Positions 1-10,451 of a DNA stretch of 64,000 nucleotides are shown here, piece after piece. Each line of letters begins with the position of its first letter. Positions within the stretch are counted from its first letter, which is position 1. Location of the stretch: the NCBI RefSeq assembly GCF_002741075.1, contig NZ_CP016634.1, positions 4,246,001-4,310,000 of the forward strand. Reading direction: 5' to 3'. A model generated the notes under the pieces. It saw only the letters and a program-made list of their open reading frames with translations, searched no databases and was not told the origin of the DNA. The translations under genes were made by a program, and so were the position numbers. This DNA comes from Pseudomonas putida. Lineage in GTDB: Bacteria > Pseudomonadota > Gammaproteobacteria > Pseudomonadales > Pseudomonadaceae.

Positions 1-303
1 CGCAGGCTCCATGCCCACCAGGGGCCAGTCCGGGTACAACTCGCGCAGGTCGGCCACCGCGGCCACGGTCGCGGTGTTGCAGGCCAGGACCATCGCCTTG
101 GCACCCCGCTCGCGGAAGAACCCGGCAATGTGGCGTAGGCGCTGGCGGATGTAGTCCGGTGATTTTTCGCCGTACGGCACATGACCGCTGTCGGCAACAT
201 ACAGCAGTGATTCGTTGGGCAGCAGACGCTGGATCTCGGCGAGCACCGACAGGCCGCCGACCCCGGAGTCCATCACGCCGACCGGCGCCGAACGCTCAGC
301 CAT
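1..303 (-). CDS. murI: Glutamate racemase, N-terminal part (runs off the left edge)
   Basis: Makes D-glutamate from L-glutamate for peptidoglycan precursors in the cytoplasm. The first 101 codons are visible, reading leftwards from an ATG at 303; the C-terminal half lies outside the window. The N-terminus carries the family motif VMDSGVGG, with the catalytic aspartate at residue 12, then the [13 protein letters not shown] stretch and the LACNTA motif holding the first catalytic cysteine. The ATG overlaps the end of moeB by 8 bases, so the two genes are probably translated from one message. The identification rests on directly visible motifs and on synteny with moeB-prmC-prfA-hemA. Confidence 0.93.
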   Translation of the reverse strand, partial: MAERSAPVGVMDSGVGGLSVLAEIQRLLPNESLLYVADSGHVPYGEKSPDYIRQRLRHIAGFFRERGAKAMVLACNTATVAAVADLRELYPDWPLVGMEPA

Positions 304-1051
304 GCCGGCTGCCACAGACCGCGCACGCCGGGTCGCGCTTGACCCGCAGCTCACGCATGCGTGTGCCCAGCGCATCGATCAACAACAGGCGCCCCACCAG
401 TGGATCGCCGAAGCCGGCCAGCAGCTTCATCGCCTCCAGCGCTTGCAAACTGCCCACCAAGCCCACCAACGGACCTAGCACGCCCGCCTCGCTGCAGGTC
501 AGCTCGGCCTCGCTGCCATGGCCGTAGAGGCAGTGGTAGCAGGGGCTGTAGTCACGACGAGGGTCGAACACCGACAACTGCCCTTCCAGGCGAATCGCCG
601 CGCCACTGACCAGCGGCTTGCCTGCGGCGACACAGGCGGCATTGACCGCTTCGCGGGTGGAGAAATTGTCGGAGCAGTCCAACACCACATCGACCGCACC
701 GACGGCCGCGGCCAGGGAATCTTCGTCCAGGGCCTCGCGGTGCGGGACCAGCTTGACCTCGGGGTTGATCGCTTCCAGGCGCTTGCACGCCGAGTCGACC
801 TTGCTCATGCCCACGCTGTCGCTGTCATGGATGACCTGGCGCTGCAGGTTGGTCAGATCGACCGTGTCGAAGTCGGCCAGGTGCAGCTCGCCCACACCCG
901 CGGCGGCCAGGTACAGGGCCACCGGCGAGCCAAGCCCACCGAGCCCGACCACCAGCGCCTTGCTGCGCTTGAGCCGCAACTGGCCGTCGATATCCACCTG
1001 AGCCAGCAGGATTTGCCGGCTGTAGCGCAACAGTTCCTGATCACTCAGCAT
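296..1051 (-). CDS. moeB: Molybdopterin-synthase adenylyltransferase (MoeB/ThiF/HesA family)
   Basis: E1-like enzyme that adenylates the C-terminal glycine of a ubiquitin-like sulfur carrier (MoaD in molybdopterin synthesis). The 251-residue protein has the nucleotide-binding motif [14 protein letters not shown] near residues 35-50 and two Cys pairs, CYHC and the C-terminal CAVC, that form the structural zinc site of the family. The start overlaps the prmC stop by 7 bases, pointing to translational coupling in the hemA-prfA-prmC-moeB-murI operon. MoeB and ThiF cannot be fully separated by sequence alone; MoeB is preferred from length and from this neighbourhood in pseudomonads. Confidence 0.88.
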   Translation of the reverse strand: MLSDQELLRYSRQILLAQVDIDGQLRLKRSKALVVGLGGLGSPVALYLAAAGVGELHLADFDTVDLTNLQRQVIHDSDSVGMSKVDSACKRLEAINPEVKLVPHREALDEDSLAAAVGAVDVVLDCSDNFSTREAVNAACVAAGKPLVSGAAIRLEGQLSVFDPRRDYSPCYHCLYGHGSEAELTCSEAGVLGPLVGLVGSLQALEAMKLLAGFGDPLVGRLLLIDALGTRMRELRVKRDPACAVCGSRHG

Positions 1052-1875
1052 GGCAGTCGTCCCATGGAAATACGTTCGTGCCCGGCCAGGTCCAGACGGC
1101 TGGCCACGTCGATGAAGCCGTGGCGGGTGAGCAGCTCACGCACAGCCATGGCCTGGTCGTAACCGTGTTCGAGCAGCAGCCAGCCACCGGCCGCTAGATG
1201 ATCTGGCGCCTGGGCGATGATCACCCGCAGGTCATCCAGACCATCCTGGCCCGCCACCAGGGCACTGCTGGGCTCGAAGCGGACGTCACCGGCAACCAGG
1301 TGCGGATCGTCAGCGGCGATGTACGGCGGGTTGCTCAGGATCAAGTCGAAGCGCCCGCCAGCCACCGCGTCGTACCAGTGGCTCAGCCGTACCTGCGCAT
1401 TGGCCAGCCCGAGGCGCTCCCGGTTGCGCTCGGCCAAGGCCACGGCTTCCGGCACGCGGTCCAGCGCCGTCACCTGCCAGGCCGGGCACTCGCTGGCCAG
1501 GGCCAGGGCGATGGCGCCCGTGCCGGTGCCCAGATCAAGCACCCGCGCAGGTCGCGCGGGCAGCAGCTCCAGCGCAGCTTCCACCAGCAGTTCGGTTTCA
1601 GGGCGCGGGATCAGGGTGTGTGGCGCGACCTCCAGGTCAAGCTTCCAGAAACCCTGCTGGCCCAGGATGTACGCCACCGGTTCACCGGCCCGGCGACGCG
1701 CCAGGTAGCCGGCGAAGGTCTCGGCCGCTTCGCTGCTGACGATGCGCTCGGGCCAGGTGTGCAGGTAGCTGCGCGACTTGCCCAGGGCGGCAGCCAGCAA
1801 CAGCTCGACGTCCAGGCGCTCGGTCGGGGAATCCGGCAGCTGCGCGTCACGCAGCAGGCTGGCGATGATGGTCAT
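1045..1875 (-). CDS. prmC: Peptide chain release factor N5-glutamine methyltransferase
   Basis: SAM-dependent methyltransferase that modifies the glutamine of the GGQ motif in RF1 and RF2. The 276-residue protein has the SAM motif LDLGTGTGAIALALA near residue 115 and the substrate-binding NPPY motif (LSNPPYIAAD) near residue 182, both diagnostic. It lies directly downstream of prfA with no gap (prfA stops at 1876), so modifier and substrate are made together, a conserved arrangement. The length matches the family. Confidence 0.95.
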   Translation of the reverse strand: MTIIASLLRDAQLPDSPTERLDVELLLAAALGKSRSYLHTWPERIVSSEAAETFAGYLARRRAGEPVAYILGQQGFWKLDLEVAPHTLIPRPETELLVEAALELLPARPARVLDLGTGTGAIALALASECPAWQVTALDRVPEAVALAERNRERLGLANAQVRLSHWYDAVAGGRFDLILSNPPYIAADDPHLVAGDVRFEPSSALVAGQDGLDDLRVIIAQAPDHLAAGGWLLLEHGYDQAMAVRELLTRHGFIDVASRLDLAGHERISMGRLPC

Positions 1876-2958
1876 TCAATCCCCCAGGGCGGCCAGCTGA
1901 TCGGCCTGGTATTCGGCGAGCAAGGGCTCGATGACCGCATCGACGCCCCCGGCCAGAATGTCATCCAGGGAGTACAGCGTCAGGTTGATGCGATGATCGG
2001 TCACCCGGCCCTGTGGATAATTGTAGGTGCGAATGCGCTCGGAGCGATCGCCCGAACCCACCAGCAGCTTGCGCTCGGAGGCAATGGCATTCTGCGCGGC
2101 GCTGGTCTGCATGTCGTTGAGCTTGGCCGACAGCCAGGACATGGCCCGGGCGCGGTTCTTGTGCTGCGACCGCTCCTCCTGACACTCGACCACGATACCG
2201 GTGGGCAGGTGAGTGATGCGGATCGCCGAATCGGTCTTGTTCACGTGCTGACCACCGGCGCCCGAGGCGCGGTAGGTATCGATACGCAGGTCGGCCGGGT
2301 TGATCTCGATCGCGACCTGCTCGTCAGGCTCCGGCAGCACGGCAACGGTGCAAGCGGAGGTGTGGATACGCCCTTGTGACTCAGTCTCCGGCACCCGCTG
2401 CACGCGGTGCGCGCCAGATTCGAACTTGAGCTTGCCGTAGACACTGTCGCCTTCGACCCGGGCGATGATCTCCTTGTAGCCGCCGTGCTCGCCTTCGTTC
2501 TCGGAGAGAATCTCCAGGCGCCAGCCACGCTTTTCGGCGTAGCGCGAATACATGCGGAACAGGTCGCCCGAGAAGATCGCGGCCTCGTCGCCGCCGGTAC
2601 CGGCGCGGATCTCGAGGAACACGTTGCGCCCGTCGTTGGGGTCCTTGGGCAACAGCATGCGCTGCAACCGGGCCTCCAGGCCGACCAACTGCTCCTTGGC
2701 CTCACGCACTTCCTCGACAGCCATCTCGCGCAGGTCCGGGTCGCTGTCCTTCAGCAGCGCCTGGGCCCCGGCCAGATCGTCCTGGACCTTGCGCCACTCT
2801 TTATAGGCGTCGATGACCGGCTCGACCTCGGCGTATTCACGCGAGTAGGCGCGGAAACGGGTCTGGTCGGAAATGACCTCGGCATCGCCCAGGAGGGCGG
2901 TGAGTTCTTCGAAGCGGTCCTGGAGCGTGTCCAGTTTATTGAGCAGCGACGCTTTCAT
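1876..2958 (-). CDS. prfA: Peptide chain release factor 1
   Basis: Recognises UAA and UAG in the ribosomal A site and triggers peptide release. The 360-residue protein matches RF1 length. It contains the catalytic GGQ motif ([14 protein letters not shown], near residue 233) and the tripeptide that reads stop codons, here PET inside [13 protein letters not shown], corresponding to the PAT/PVT type of RF1. The start overlaps the hemA stop in an ATGA (2955-2958), so the genes are translationally coupled. Confidence 0.97.
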   Translation of the reverse strand: MKASLLNKLDTLQDRFEELTALLGDAEVISDQTRFRAYSREYAEVEPVIDAYKEWRKVQDDLAGAQALLKDSDPDLREMAVEEVREAKEQLVGLEARLQRMLLPKDPNDGRNVFLEIRAGTGGDEAAIFSGDLFRMYSRYAEKRGWRLEILSENEGEHGGYKEIIARVEGDSVYGKLKFESGAHRVQRVPETESQGRIHTSACTVAVLPEPDEQVAIEINPADLRIDTYRASGAGGQHVNKTDSAIRITHLPTGIVVECQEERSQHKNRARAMSWLSAKLNDMQTSAAQNAIASERKLLVGSGDRSERIRTYNYPQGRVTDHRINLTLYSLDDILAGGVDAVIEPLLAEYQADQLAALGD

Positions 2959-4232
2959 TGCGGGGTTTTGTCCGTCGAGCCCTCGTTGAGGGCAAAGAGT
3001 TCCTGGGCCATGGCCAGCGCATCGAGGCGGCCTTCGGCGGAGAGCTTTTTCAATTGCACGCTGGGTGCATGCAGCAGTTTGTTGGTCAACCCCCGGGCCA
3101 GTTGGGCCAGTACGTCTTCGGGGTTACCGCCGTTGGCGAGCAGGCGCTGGGCCTTTTGCAGTTCTTCGTCCCGCAGCCGCTCGCTTTGCTGGCGATAGGC
3201 CTTGAGCACATCCACCGCCGCCAGCTCGCGCAGGCGCGCCATGAAGTCCTCGGCACCGACCGACACCAGTTCCTCGGCGGCCTGGGCAGCGCCTTGGCGG
3301 CTCTTGAGGTTTTCCGCGACGACGTCATGCAGGTCATCGACTGTATAGAGGTAGACGTCATCAAGCTCGCCAACCTGCGGCTCGATGTCCCGTGGCACGG
3401 CGATATCGACCATGAAGATCGGCTTGTGCCGACGCTGCTTCAGGGCGCTTTCCACCGCACCCTTGCCGAGGATCGGCAACTGGCTGGCGGTGGAACTGAT
3501 GACGATGTCGCTGTTGGCCAGCTCCTGAGGGATGTCCGAGAGCAGCACCGCGTGGGCGCCGAACTGCTCGGCCAGGATGCTGGCACGCTCCAGGGTACGG
3601 TTGGCCACGACGATACGCCGTACGCCCTGCTCGTGGAGATGGCGGGCGACCAGGGTGATGGTCTCGCCAGCGCCGATCAGCAGCGCCTGGCTGCGCCCCA
3701 GGTCACTGAAGATCTGCTTGGCCAGGCTGACTGCGGCGAAGGCCACGGAAACCGGGTTCTCGCCGATGGCGGTATCGGTGCGCACCTGCTTGGCGGCGCT
3801 GAACGTGGCCTGGAACAGGCGCCCGAGCAGCGGGCCGATGGTGCCAGCCTCGCGGGCCACGGCATAGGCCGACTTCATCTGACCGAGGATCTGCGGCTCG
3901 CCCAGCACCAGCGAATCCAAGCCCGACGCCACGCGCATCATGTGCTTGACCGCGTCATGCTCTTCGTGGATGTAAGCGCTGGCCCGCAGCTCATCGAGGT
4001 TGAGCTGATGATACTCGGCCAGCCACTGCAGCACGGCGTCGGCGGCCAGGTGGTCCTGTTCGATATAGAGTTCACTGCGGTTGCAGGTCGACAGGATCGC
4101 CGCCTCACGGCTGGCGGTCAGTCGGCAAAGCTGCTGCAGGGCATCGACCAGTTGCTCTGGCGTAAACGCCACGCGCTCGCGTACGTCTACCGAGGCAGTC
4201 TTATGGTTGATACCAAGTGCAAGAAAGGCCAT
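2955..4232 (-). CDS. hemA: Glutamyl-tRNA reductase
   Basis: First enzyme of C5-pathway tetrapyrrole synthesis; reduces glutamyl-tRNA(Glu) to glutamate-1-semialdehyde using NADPH. The 425-residue protein opens with [16 protein letters not shown] and carries the nucleophilic cysteine in STCNRSELY near residue 50, followed by the NADPH-binding GAGETI motif near residue 190. It is the promoter-proximal gene of the leftward hemA-prfA-prmC-moeB-murI operon and diverges from the TPR lipoprotein operon across a spacer of 520 bases. The ribosome binding site in front of the ATG is weak, which is seen directly and could limit translation. Confidence 0.96.
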   Translation of the reverse strand: MAFLALGINHKTASVDVRERVAFTPEQLVDALQQLCRLTASREAAILSTCNRSELYIEQDHLAADAVLQWLAEYHQLNLDELRASAYIHEEHDAVKHMMRVASGLDSLVLGEPQILGQMKSAYAVAREAGTIGPLLGRLFQATFSAAKQVRTDTAIGENPVSVAFAAVSLAKQIFSDLGRSQALLIGAGETITLVARHLHEQGVRRIVVANRTLERASILAEQFGAHAVLLSDIPQELANSDIVISSTASQLPILGKGAVESALKQRRHKPIFMVDIAVPRDIEPQVGELDDVYLYTVDDLHDVVAENLKSRQGAAQAAEELVSVGAEDFMARLRELAAVDVLKAYRQQSERLRDEELQKAQRLLANGGNPEDVLAQLARGLTNKLLHAPSVQLKKLSAEGRLDALAMAQELFALNEGSTDKTPQ

Positions 4233-4414
4233 GCAAGGTCGCTGGTTGTGACGAGAAGCCGATAATTGTCCTACTTCGCAGGTTCCAGAACAACCACCGT
4301 TCGCTATTGTCGCGATACCTGGGGGCTATCGTCGGTAGCGGGCCGTTGCGCAGGCCAGAGGCGCCGGCTGCATAGCCCATAGAGCCCGCCCTCCACTTGC
4401 CCCTACCTTCGCTT

Positions 4415-4456
4415 GGCTTTGGCTTTGGCTTTGGCTTTGGCTTTGGCTTTGGCTTT
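4415..4456. repeat. Hexanucleotide microsatellite (GGCTTT)x7
   Basis: Seven exact copies of GGCTTT in tandem, preceded by an incomplete unit. The array lies in the hemA / TPR lipoprotein spacer. The unit is a multiple of three, so copy-number change would not shift frames but would change promoter spacing. Such arrays can vary by slipped-strand mispairing. Confidence 0.95.
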
Positions 4457-4547
4457 TCAGTGCACAGTGGCCCAGGCGCCGTCAGTTGCGACTTCAGGAG
4501 GCCGAGTGGAGGTGCCTTGACTATTTGTGCAATTAAAAAGCAAAGCA

Positions 4548-4605
4548 GATCGGGATCGGGATCGGGATCGGGATCGGGATCGGGATCGGGATCGGGATCG
4601 GGATC
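4548..4605. repeat. Hexanucleotide microsatellite (GATCGG)x9 plus a partial unit
   Basis: Nine exact GATCGG units followed by GATC, in the same spacer as the GGCTTT array and about 90 bases downstream of it. Each unit carries a GATC. The array ends about 147 bases before the lipoprotein start codon. Confidence 0.95.
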
Positions 4606-4752
4606 TCAGGCTATTGATTTCGACCGTTCAGAACAACGCGCTCATAGAATGGTCCGAACAATCCGAAACCTTGCAACCACGACCTTCGCTGGTGGGTTTG
4701 CCATCGCGCTTGTGTCATCATGCTCCGACCGCCGGTATCCAAAGCCTTCTTT

Positions 4753-6480
4753 ATGAACAAGTCCTACGCATTGCTGCTTGCCCTCGCCCTGCTACAGGGC
4801 TGCCAAAGCCTGGCCCCGCAGAAGAACGAGGCCGGGTCGCCCGTTGCCGAGGCTGGCAAAGGCGCGCCGGAAAAGCCCGTTGTGTACGGCTCGTTCAAGG
4901 AAGAAACACTCTATAGCCTGCTGGTGGCGGAACTGGCCGGGCAACGCAACCGCTTCGACATCGCCTTGGCCAATTATGTCGACCAAGCCGAGAAGACCCA
5001 GGACCCAGCCGTTTCCGAACGCGCCTACCGCATCGCCGAATACCTCGGTGCCGACGAGCCTGCGCTGGATACCGCACTGATCTGGGCACGCAATGATGCT
5101 CAAAACCTCGACGCCCAACGCGCCGCCGCCATTCAACTGGCCCGCGCCGGGCGCTACGACGAATCCATGGCCTACATGGAGAAAGTCCTGCAGGGCCAGG
5201 GCGATACCCATTTCGACTTCCTCGCCCTGTCCGCAGCCGAAACCGACCAGAACACCCGCGACGGCCTGCTGCAGAGCTTCGACCGCCTGCTGGTCAAGTA
5301 CCCGGACAACGGCCAGTTGGTGTTCGGCAAAGCACTGCTGCTGAACCAGGATGGCAAGACCGAGCAAGCCCTCGAGCTGCTCGAATCGCACCCACCGCAA
5401 AACGGCGAAGTCGCCCCGGTACTGCTGCGGGCCCGCCTGTTGCAGGCACTGGACCGTGGCTCGGAGGCCCTGCCGCTGCTGCGCGGCGCGATTCGTGACA
5501 ACCCGGATGACAAGCGCCTGCGCCTGACCTACGCCCGCACCTTGGTCGAGCAAGACCGCATGGCCGACGCCAAGGCCGAGTTCGAAAGCCTGCTCCAGCA
5601 ATACCCCGAAGATGACGAACTGCGCTACTCACTCGCCCTGGTCTGCCTGGAAACCAAGAACTGGGACGAGGCCGAGGGATACCTTCAGGAACTGGTCGAG
5701 CGTGACAGCAATGTCGACGCCGCCCACCTGAACCTCGGCCGTCTACGCGAAGAACGCGGCGACCCCGTGGCTGCCCTACGCGAATACGCCCTGGTTGGCC
5801 CTGGCCCCGATTACCTGCCTGCGCAACTGCGCCAGGCCGACATCCTCATCGCCAACGGCCGAGCCAGCGAAGCGTCGCGCCTGCTCGGCGAAGCCCGCGA
5901 GGCCCAGCCGGATTACGCCATCCAGCTGTACCTGATCGAAGCGGAAAGCTACGGCAACAACGGCAAGGAGGCCCAGGCCGAACAAATCCTGGCCCAGGCG
6001 ATCAAGCGCTACCCGGACGACCTCAACCTGCTTTATACCCGCGCCATGCTGGCCGAAAAGCGCGATGATCTGGGGCAAATGGAAAAAGACCTGCGCGCCA
6101 TCATCCAACGCGAGCCGGAAAACGCCATGGCCCTGAACGCGCTCGGCTATACCCTGGCCGACCGCACCACCCGCTACGCCGAAGCCAAGGCGCTGATCGA
6201 GAAAGCCCACCAGCTCACCCCGGACGACCCAGCCGTACTCGACAGCCTGGGCTGGGTCAATTACCGCATGGGCAACCTCGACGAAGCCGAACGCCTGCTG
6301 CGCCAGGCCCTGGAACGCTTCCCCGACCATGAAGTGGCTGCCCACCTGGGCGAAGTCCTCTGGGCCAACGGCAAACGCCGCGAAGCCCGCCAGGTCTGGG
6401 CCAAAGCCTTCGAAGGCCAGCCCGACAGCCAAATCCTGCGCAAGACCCTCCTGCGCCTGACCGGATCAGAGACCCTGTAA
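4753..6480 (+). CDS. TPR-repeat outer-membrane lipoprotein
   Basis: A 575-residue protein made almost entirely of tetratricopeptide repeats, a helical protein-interaction scaffold. The ATG at 4753 is chosen because it gives a clean lipoprotein signal peptide, MNKSYALLLALALLQGC, with the lipidated cysteine at residue 17; an in-frame ATG at 4720 would spoil it. Successive repeats are visible from about residue 70 to the end (for example ALNALGYTLADRTTRYAEA and LDSLGWVNYRMGNLDEAE). It is 3 bases upstream of lolB, in a TPR-lolB-ispE operon conserved in pseudomonads. The specific partner is unknown; a role in envelope assembly is inferred from position. Confidence 0.85.
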   Translation: MNKSYALLLALALLQGCQSLAPQKNEAGSPVAEAGKGAPEKPVVYGSFKEETLYSLLVAELAGQRNRFDIALANYVDQAEKTQDPAVSERAYRIAEYLGADEPALDTALIWARNDAQNLDAQRAAAIQLARAGRYDESMAYMEKVLQGQGDTHFDFLALSAAETDQNTRDGLLQSFDRLLVKYPDNGQLVFGKALLLNQDGKTEQALELLESHPPQNGEVAPVLLRARLLQALDRGSEALPLLRGAIRDNPDDKRLRLTYARTLVEQDRMADAKAEFESLLQQYPEDDELRYSLALVCLETKNWDEAEGYLQELVERDSNVDAAHLNLGRLREERGDPVAALREYALVGPGPDYLPAQLRQADILIANGRASEASRLLGEAREAQPDYAIQLYLIEAESYGNNGKEAQAEQILAQAIKRYPDDLNLLYTRAMLAEKRDDLGQMEKDLRAIIQREPENAMALNALGYTLADRTTRYAEAKALIEKAHQLTPDDPAVLDSLGWVNYRMGNLDEAERLLRQALERFPDHEVAAHLGEVLWANGKRREARQVWAKAFEGQPDSQILRKTLLRLTGSETL

Positions 6481-6483
6481 ACC

Positions 6484-7101
6484 ATGTTCCTGCGTCATTG
6501 CATCACCTTCACCCTGATCGCCCTGCTCGCCGGCTGCGCCGGTTTCGGTAGCCGCGAGTCCTTGCAAGGCCACGGCGACCCGCAGTTGTGGCGCGCCCAT
6601 AAAGAGCAGTTGAGCACCCTCGACGGCTGGCAGATCAACGGCAAGGTCGGCATTCGCGCCCCACGTGACTCCGGCAGTGGCACCTTGTTCTGGCTGCAGC
6701 GCCAGGACTACTACGACATCCGCCTGGCCGGCCCCCTGGGTCGCGGGGCGGCACGCCTGACCGGGCGCCCCGGTGGCGTGGTGCTGGAGGTGGCCAACCA
6801 GGGCCGCTACGAGGCACCGAGCCCCGAGGCACTGCTCGAAGAACAACTGGGCTGGGAACTGCCGGTGTCGCACCTGGTCTGGTGGGTCCGCGGCCTGCCC
6901 GCCCCCGACAGCAAGAGCCAGCTGACGCTGGACGGCGACAGCCGCCTGGCCAGCCTGACCCAAGACGGCTGGCAGGTGCAGTACCTGAGCTACACCCAAC
7001 AGAACGGCTACTGGCTGCCCGAGCGCCTTAAGCTGCACGGCCAGGACCTGGACGTCACCCTGGTGGTCAAGGACTGGCAGCCACGCCAGCTGGGGCATTG
7101 A
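6484..7101 (+). CDS. lolB: Outer-membrane lipoprotein receptor LolB
   Basis: Accepts lipoproteins from the periplasmic carrier LolA and inserts them into the outer membrane. The 205-residue protein has a lipoprotein signal peptide with lipobox LAGC (cysteine at residue 18) and the family's conserved [12 protein letters not shown] stretch near residues 43-54. Length and the adjacent ispE are as expected, since lolB-ispE-prs is a widely conserved order. It follows the TPR lipoprotein gene by 3 bases and precedes ispE by 3 bases. Confidence 0.94.
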   Translation: MFLRHCITFTLIALLAGCAGFGSRESLQGHGDPQLWRAHKEQLSTLDGWQINGKVGIRAPRDSGSGTLFWLQRQDYYDIRLAGPLGRGAARLTGRPGGVVLEVANQGRYEAPSPEALLEEQLGWELPVSHLVWWVRGLPAPDSKSQLTLDGDSRLASLTQDGWQVQYLSYTQQNGYWLPERLKLHGQDLDVTLVVKDWQPRQLGH

Positions 7102-7104
7102 TCG

Positions 7105-7950
7105 ATGACCATGCTCACGCTTCCCGCCCCGGCCAAGCTCAACCTGTGGCTGCACATCATCGGTCGCCGCCCCGACGGTTACCACGAGCTGGAAACCGTA
7201 TTCCAGTTTCTCGACCATGCCGATGAGCTGCGCTACAGCCTGCGTGAAGATGGTCAGATCCACCTGCGCACCGAGATCGCTGGCGTGCCCCACGACAGCA
7301 ACCTGATCGTGCGCGCCGCCCGCCAGCTACAGCAAAAATCCGGTTGCTCGCTCGGCGTCGACATCTGGCTGGACAAGATCCTGCCCATGGGCGGCGGTAT
7401 CGGCGGCGGCAGCTCCAACGCCGCGACCACCTTGCTGGCACTCAACCACCTGTGGCAACTGGGCTGGGACGAAGACCGTCTGGCCGACCTGGGCCTGGGG
7501 CTCGGCGCCGATGTGCCGGTGTTCGTCCGAGGCCACGCCGCCTTCGCGCAAGGCGTGGGTGAGCAATTGATCCCGGTGGACCCTGAAGAGCCCTGGTACG
7601 TCGTGCTGGTGCCGCAAGTGTCTGTCAGCACAGCGGAAATTTTTTCGCATCCAGAGTTGACACGTGATTCCCTCCCCCTTAAGATGCGCCCCGTTCCCGA
7701 GGGAAACAGTCGAAATGACTGCCAACCGGTGGTAGAGCAAAGTTATCCAGAAGTTCGCAATGCGCTGAATATGCTGGGTAAATACACTGAAGCTCGTCTA
7801 ACCGGCACTGGAAGTTGTGTGTTTGGGGCCTTCCCAAGCAAAGCCGAAGCTGATAAAGTTCTGGCCCTTCTTTCAGAGACCCAAACAGGGTTTGTGGCAA
7901 AGGGAAGCAACATTTCGATGTTGCATCGCAAGCTGCAGAGCCTGCTCTAG
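7105..7950 (+). CDS. ispE: 4-diphosphocytidyl-2-C-methyl-D-erythritol kinase
   Basis: ATP-dependent GHMP kinase of the MEP isoprenoid pathway. The 281-residue protein shows [17 protein letters not shown] at the N-terminus, the glycine-rich ATP loop [18 protein letters not shown] near residue 94, and a C-terminal [10 protein letters not shown] motif. A second in-frame ATG two codons downstream (7111) is an alternative start. It ends just before tRNA-Gln. Confidence 0.95.
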   Translation: MTMLTLPAPAKLNLWLHIIGRRPDGYHELETVFQFLDHADELRYSLREDGQIHLRTEIAGVPHDSNLIVRAARQLQQKSGCSLGVDIWLDKILPMGGGIGGGSSNAATTLLALNHLWQLGWDEDRLADLGLGLGADVPVFVRGHAAFAQGVGEQLIPVDPEEPWYVVLVPQVSVSTAEIFSHPELTRDSLPLKMRPVPEGNSRNDCQPVVEQSYPEVRNALNMLGKYTEARLTGTGSCVFGAFPSKAEADKVLALLSETQTGFVAKGSNISMLHRKLQSLL

Positions 7951-7984
7951 AAGTCGAGTATTCGGTACTCGCAGCAACAGATAC

Positions 7985-8059
7985 AGGGGCGTCGCCAAGC
8001 GGTAAGGCAGCAGGTTTTGATCCTGCCATGCGTTGGTTCGAATCCAGCCGCCCCTGCCA
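7985..8059 (+). tRNA. tRNA-Gln (anticodon TTG)
   Basis: A 75-base cloverleaf with encoded CCA end. The acceptor stem AGGGGCG pairs with CGCCCCT. The anticodon stem GCAGG/CCTGC encloses the 7-base loop TTTTGAT with anticodon TTG. The T arm carries GGTTCGAATCC. It lies between ispE and prs, its usual place in pseudomonads. Confidence 0.97.
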
Positions 8060-8106
8060 TTTTCCTTATACTCATCCAGGTTACCCTCAGCCTTCAGGTA
8101 CTGCGC

Positions 8107-9048
8107 GTGTCCAAGATGATGGTCTTCACGGGGAATGCCAACCCCGATCTGGCTCGGCGTGTCGTACGTCAGCTGCATATTCCACTGGGTGATGTTTCTG
8201 TCGGTAAATTCTCCGACGGTGAAATCAGTGCTGAAATCAATGAAAATGTTCGTGGTAAGGACGTTTTCATCATTCAGCCAACCTGTGCCCCTACCAACGA
8301 CAATCTGATGGAACTGGTAGTGATGGCCGACGCCTTCCGCCGCTCCTCAGCGTCACGAATCACTGCCGTGATTCCTTACTTCGGATACGCCCGCCAGGAC
8401 CGCCGTCCGCGTTCGGCACGTGTAGCCATCAGCGCCAAAGTCGTCGCTGACATGCTCACTGTCGTGGGTATCGACCGTGTTCTCACCGTCGACCTGCACG
8501 CTGACCAGATCCAGGGCTTCTTCGATATTCCCGTCGACAACATCTACGGCTCGCCCGTACTGGTCGACGACATCGAAGACCAGCGTTTCGAGAACCTGAT
8601 GATCGTCTCCCCGGACATCGGTGGTGTCGTGCGCGCACGTGCCGTCGCCAAGTCCCTGGGTGTCGACCTGGGTATCATCGACAAGCGCCGCGAGAAGGCC
8701 AATCACTCCGAAGTGATGCACATCATCGGCGACGTCGAAGGACGCACCTGCATCCTGGTAGACGACATGGTCGACACCGCTGGCACCCTGTGCAACGCTG
8801 CCAAGGCCCTGAAGGACCACGGCGCTGCCAAGGTCTACGCCTACTGCACGCACCCGGTACTGTCGGGCCGTGCGATCGAGAACATCGAGAAGTCCGTGCT
8901 GGACGAGCTGGTGGTTACCAATACCATCCCGCTGTCCGCCGCTGCTCAAGCCTGTGACCGTATCCGCCAGTTGGATATCGCACCGGTTGTCGCTGAAGCG
9001 GTTCGCCGTATCAGCAACGAAGAATCGATCAGCGCGATGTTCCGCTAA
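8107..9048 (+). CDS. prs: Ribose-phosphate pyrophosphokinase (PRPP synthase)
   Basis: Makes PRPP from ribose-5-phosphate and ATP for nucleotide, histidine, tryptophan and NAD synthesis. Starting at the GTG at 8107 gives 313 residues, the usual pseudomonad length, beginning [21 protein letters not shown] codons at 8116 and 8119 are alternatives. The class I catalytic region is visible ([23 protein letters not shown]), with the PRPP-binding loop [11 protein letters not shown] near residue 220. A strong terminator follows. Confidence 0.95.
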   Translation: MSKMMVFTGNANPDLARRVVRQLHIPLGDVSVGKFSDGEISAEINENVRGKDVFIIQPTCAPTNDNLMELVVMADAFRRSSASRITAVIPYFGYARQDRRPRSARVAISAKVVADMLTVVGIDRVLTVDLHADQIQGFFDIPVDNIYGSPVLVDDIEDQRFENLMIVSPDIGGVVRARAVAKSLGVDLGIIDKRREKANHSEVMHIIGDVEGRTCILVDDMVDTAGTLCNAAKALKDHGAAKVYAYCTHPVLSGRAIENIEKSVLDELVVTNTIPLSAAAQACDRIRQLDIAPVVAEAVRRISNEESISAMFR

Positions 9049-9072
9049 GCGGAACGCTCGCTGACGAAAAGC

Positions 9073-9109
9073 GCCCCGCCCCGGCATCTTGTCGGGGCGG
9101 GGCTTTTTT
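9073..9109 (+). terminator. Intrinsic terminator after prs
   Basis: A perfect 11-bp stem, GCCCCGCCCCG pairing with CGGGGCGGGGC, with a 9-base loop, followed by six T residues. It lies 24 bases after the prs stop and ends the transcript before rplY. Confidence 0.95.
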
Positions 9110-9168
9110 GCCAATCCCAATGGCGCTGGTCGCAAACGCCATTCGGGAGGCTATTTTGGAGAAGCAAA

Positions 9169-9765
9169 ATGACCAACTTCACCCTGAACGCCCAAGCGCG
9201 TACTGACCTGGGGAAAGGTGCGAGCCGCCGCCTGCGTCACTCCGCCAGCATCCCAGCCGTTGTCTACGGTGGTAACCAGGACGCCCAGTCGCTGACCATC
9301 GTCGCCAAGGAAATCGCCAAGCTGTTCGAAAACGAAGCTGCCTTCAGCCACGTTCTGGAACTGAACGTCGACGGCGCCAAGCAGAACGTTGTCGTCAAGG
9401 CCCTGCAGCGTCACCCAGCCAAAGGCTTCATCATGCACGCCGACTTCGTTCGCGTCGTTGCTGGCCAGAAGCTGACCGCCAAGGTACCGGTTCACTTCAT
9501 CAACGAAGAAGCCCCGGTCAAGAAAGGCGGCGAGATCTCCCACGTCGAAGCCGAGATCGAAGTTTCCTGCGAAGCCAAGGACCTGCCTGAGTTCATCGAA
9601 GTCGACCTGGCCAAGGCTGAAATCGGCACCATCATTCACCTGTCGGACCTCAAAGCTCCGAAAGGCGTAGAGTTCGTCGCTCTGGCCCACGGTGATGACA
9701 AAGCTGTTGCCAACGTCCACGCCCCGCGCGTAGCCGCTGACGCTGCTGAAGGCGCTGCCGAGTAA
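9169..9765 (+). CDS. rplY: 50S ribosomal protein L25 (bL25, Ctc long form)
   Basis: Binds 5S rRNA in the large ribosomal subunit. The 198-residue protein is the long (CTC/TL5) form: an N-terminal L25 domain (residues 1 to about 92, with [15 protein letters not shown]) followed by a C-terminal beta domain. The ATG at 9169 is preceded by a TTGGAG ribosome binding site. It is flanked by prs and pth, the conserved order. Confidence 0.95.
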   Translation: MTNFTLNAQARTDLGKGASRRLRHSASIPAVVYGGNQDAQSLTIVAKEIAKLFENEAAFSHVLELNVDGAKQNVVVKALQRHPAKGFIMHADFVRVVAGQKLTAKVPVHFINEEAPVKKGGEISHVEAEIEVSCEAKDLPEFIEVDLAKAEIGTIIHLSDLKAPKGVEFVALAHGDDKAVANVHAPRVAADAAEGAAE

Positions 9766-9844
9766 TCCACTCGCACGCCGGCGTTGATCGGGTTACAGTG
9801 CCGCGCGCACCGTAACCCACCAACTCCAAGGAAGAGCCCCTGAC

Positions 9845-10429
9845 GTGACCGCCATCCAGTTGATCGTCGGCCTGGGTAACCCCGGCCCCGAATACGAACA
9901 GACCCGGCATAACGCAGGGGCTCTTTTCGTTGAACGCCTCGCCAGCGCCCAGCGTGTATCGCTGACCGCTGACCGCAAATATTTCGGCCTGACGGCTAAA
10001 TTCAGCCATCAGGGCCAAGACGTTCGTCTGCTCATTCCCACCACCTACATGAACCGCAGCGGCCAGTCCGTGGCGGCATTGGCCAATTTCTTCCGGATCC
10101 CGCCGGCGGCCATCCTGGTGGCGCATGACGAACTCGACCTGCCCCCGGGCGTCGCCAAGCTCAAGAAAGGCGGCGGCCATGGTGGGCACAACGGCCTGCG
10201 CGACATCATCGCGCAGCTCGGCAACCAGAACGACTTCCATCGCCTGCGGCTTGGCATCGGCCACCCGGGTGACGCCAAACTGGTTTCCAACTTCGTCCTG
10301 GGCCGCGCACCGCGTGCCGAGCAGGAGAAGCTCGACGCCAGCATCGATTTTGCCCTCGGCGTGATGCCCGACGTGCTCGCTGGCGATTTCGCCAAGGCGA
10401 TGCGCGAACTGCACAGCCAGAAGGCCTGA
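9845..10429 (+). CDS. pth: Peptidyl-tRNA hydrolase
   Basis: Recycles tRNA by cleaving peptidyl-tRNA released from stalled ribosomes. The 194-residue protein starts at a GTG (9845) behind an AAGGAAGAG ribosome binding site. It shows [19 protein letters not shown] with the catalytic histidine of the family, the TYMNRSGQ motif, and DELDLPPG. It lies 79 bases after rplY and 22 before ychF, so it is probably in the same operon. Confidence 0.95.
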   Translation: MTAIQLIVGLGNPGPEYEQTRHNAGALFVERLASAQRVSLTADRKYFGLTAKFSHQGQDVRLLIPTTYMNRSGQSVAALANFFRIPPAAILVAHDELDLPPGVAKLKKGGGHGGHNGLRDIIAQLGNQNDFHRLRLGIGHPGDAKLVSNFVLGRAPRAEQEKLDASIDFALGVMPDVLAGDFAKAMRELHSQKA

Positions 10430-10451
10430 TTTCCTAGAGAGGGGAATTCCC

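Larger units (their letters stand above)
4233..4752. promoter_or_regulatory. Divergent spacer between hemA and the TPR-lolB operon
   Basis: This 520-base gap must hold the promoters for leftward hemA and rightward TPR-lolB-ispE. It contains two perfect hexanucleotide arrays (listed separately). I see no well supported gene in it: the rightward reading frames that cross the arrays consist of simple dipeptide repeats (GF, GS, RD), lack a convincing ribosome binding site and run into the start of the lipoprotein gene. I could not assign -35/-10 elements with confidence. Confidence 0.5.

Noticed and set aside
4397-4916. Rightward reading frames through the hexanucleotide arrays (GF, GS and RD repeat peptides)
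   Set aside because: They arise automatically because the repeat unit is a multiple of three; they lack ribosome binding sites and overlap the start of the TPR lipoprotein gene.
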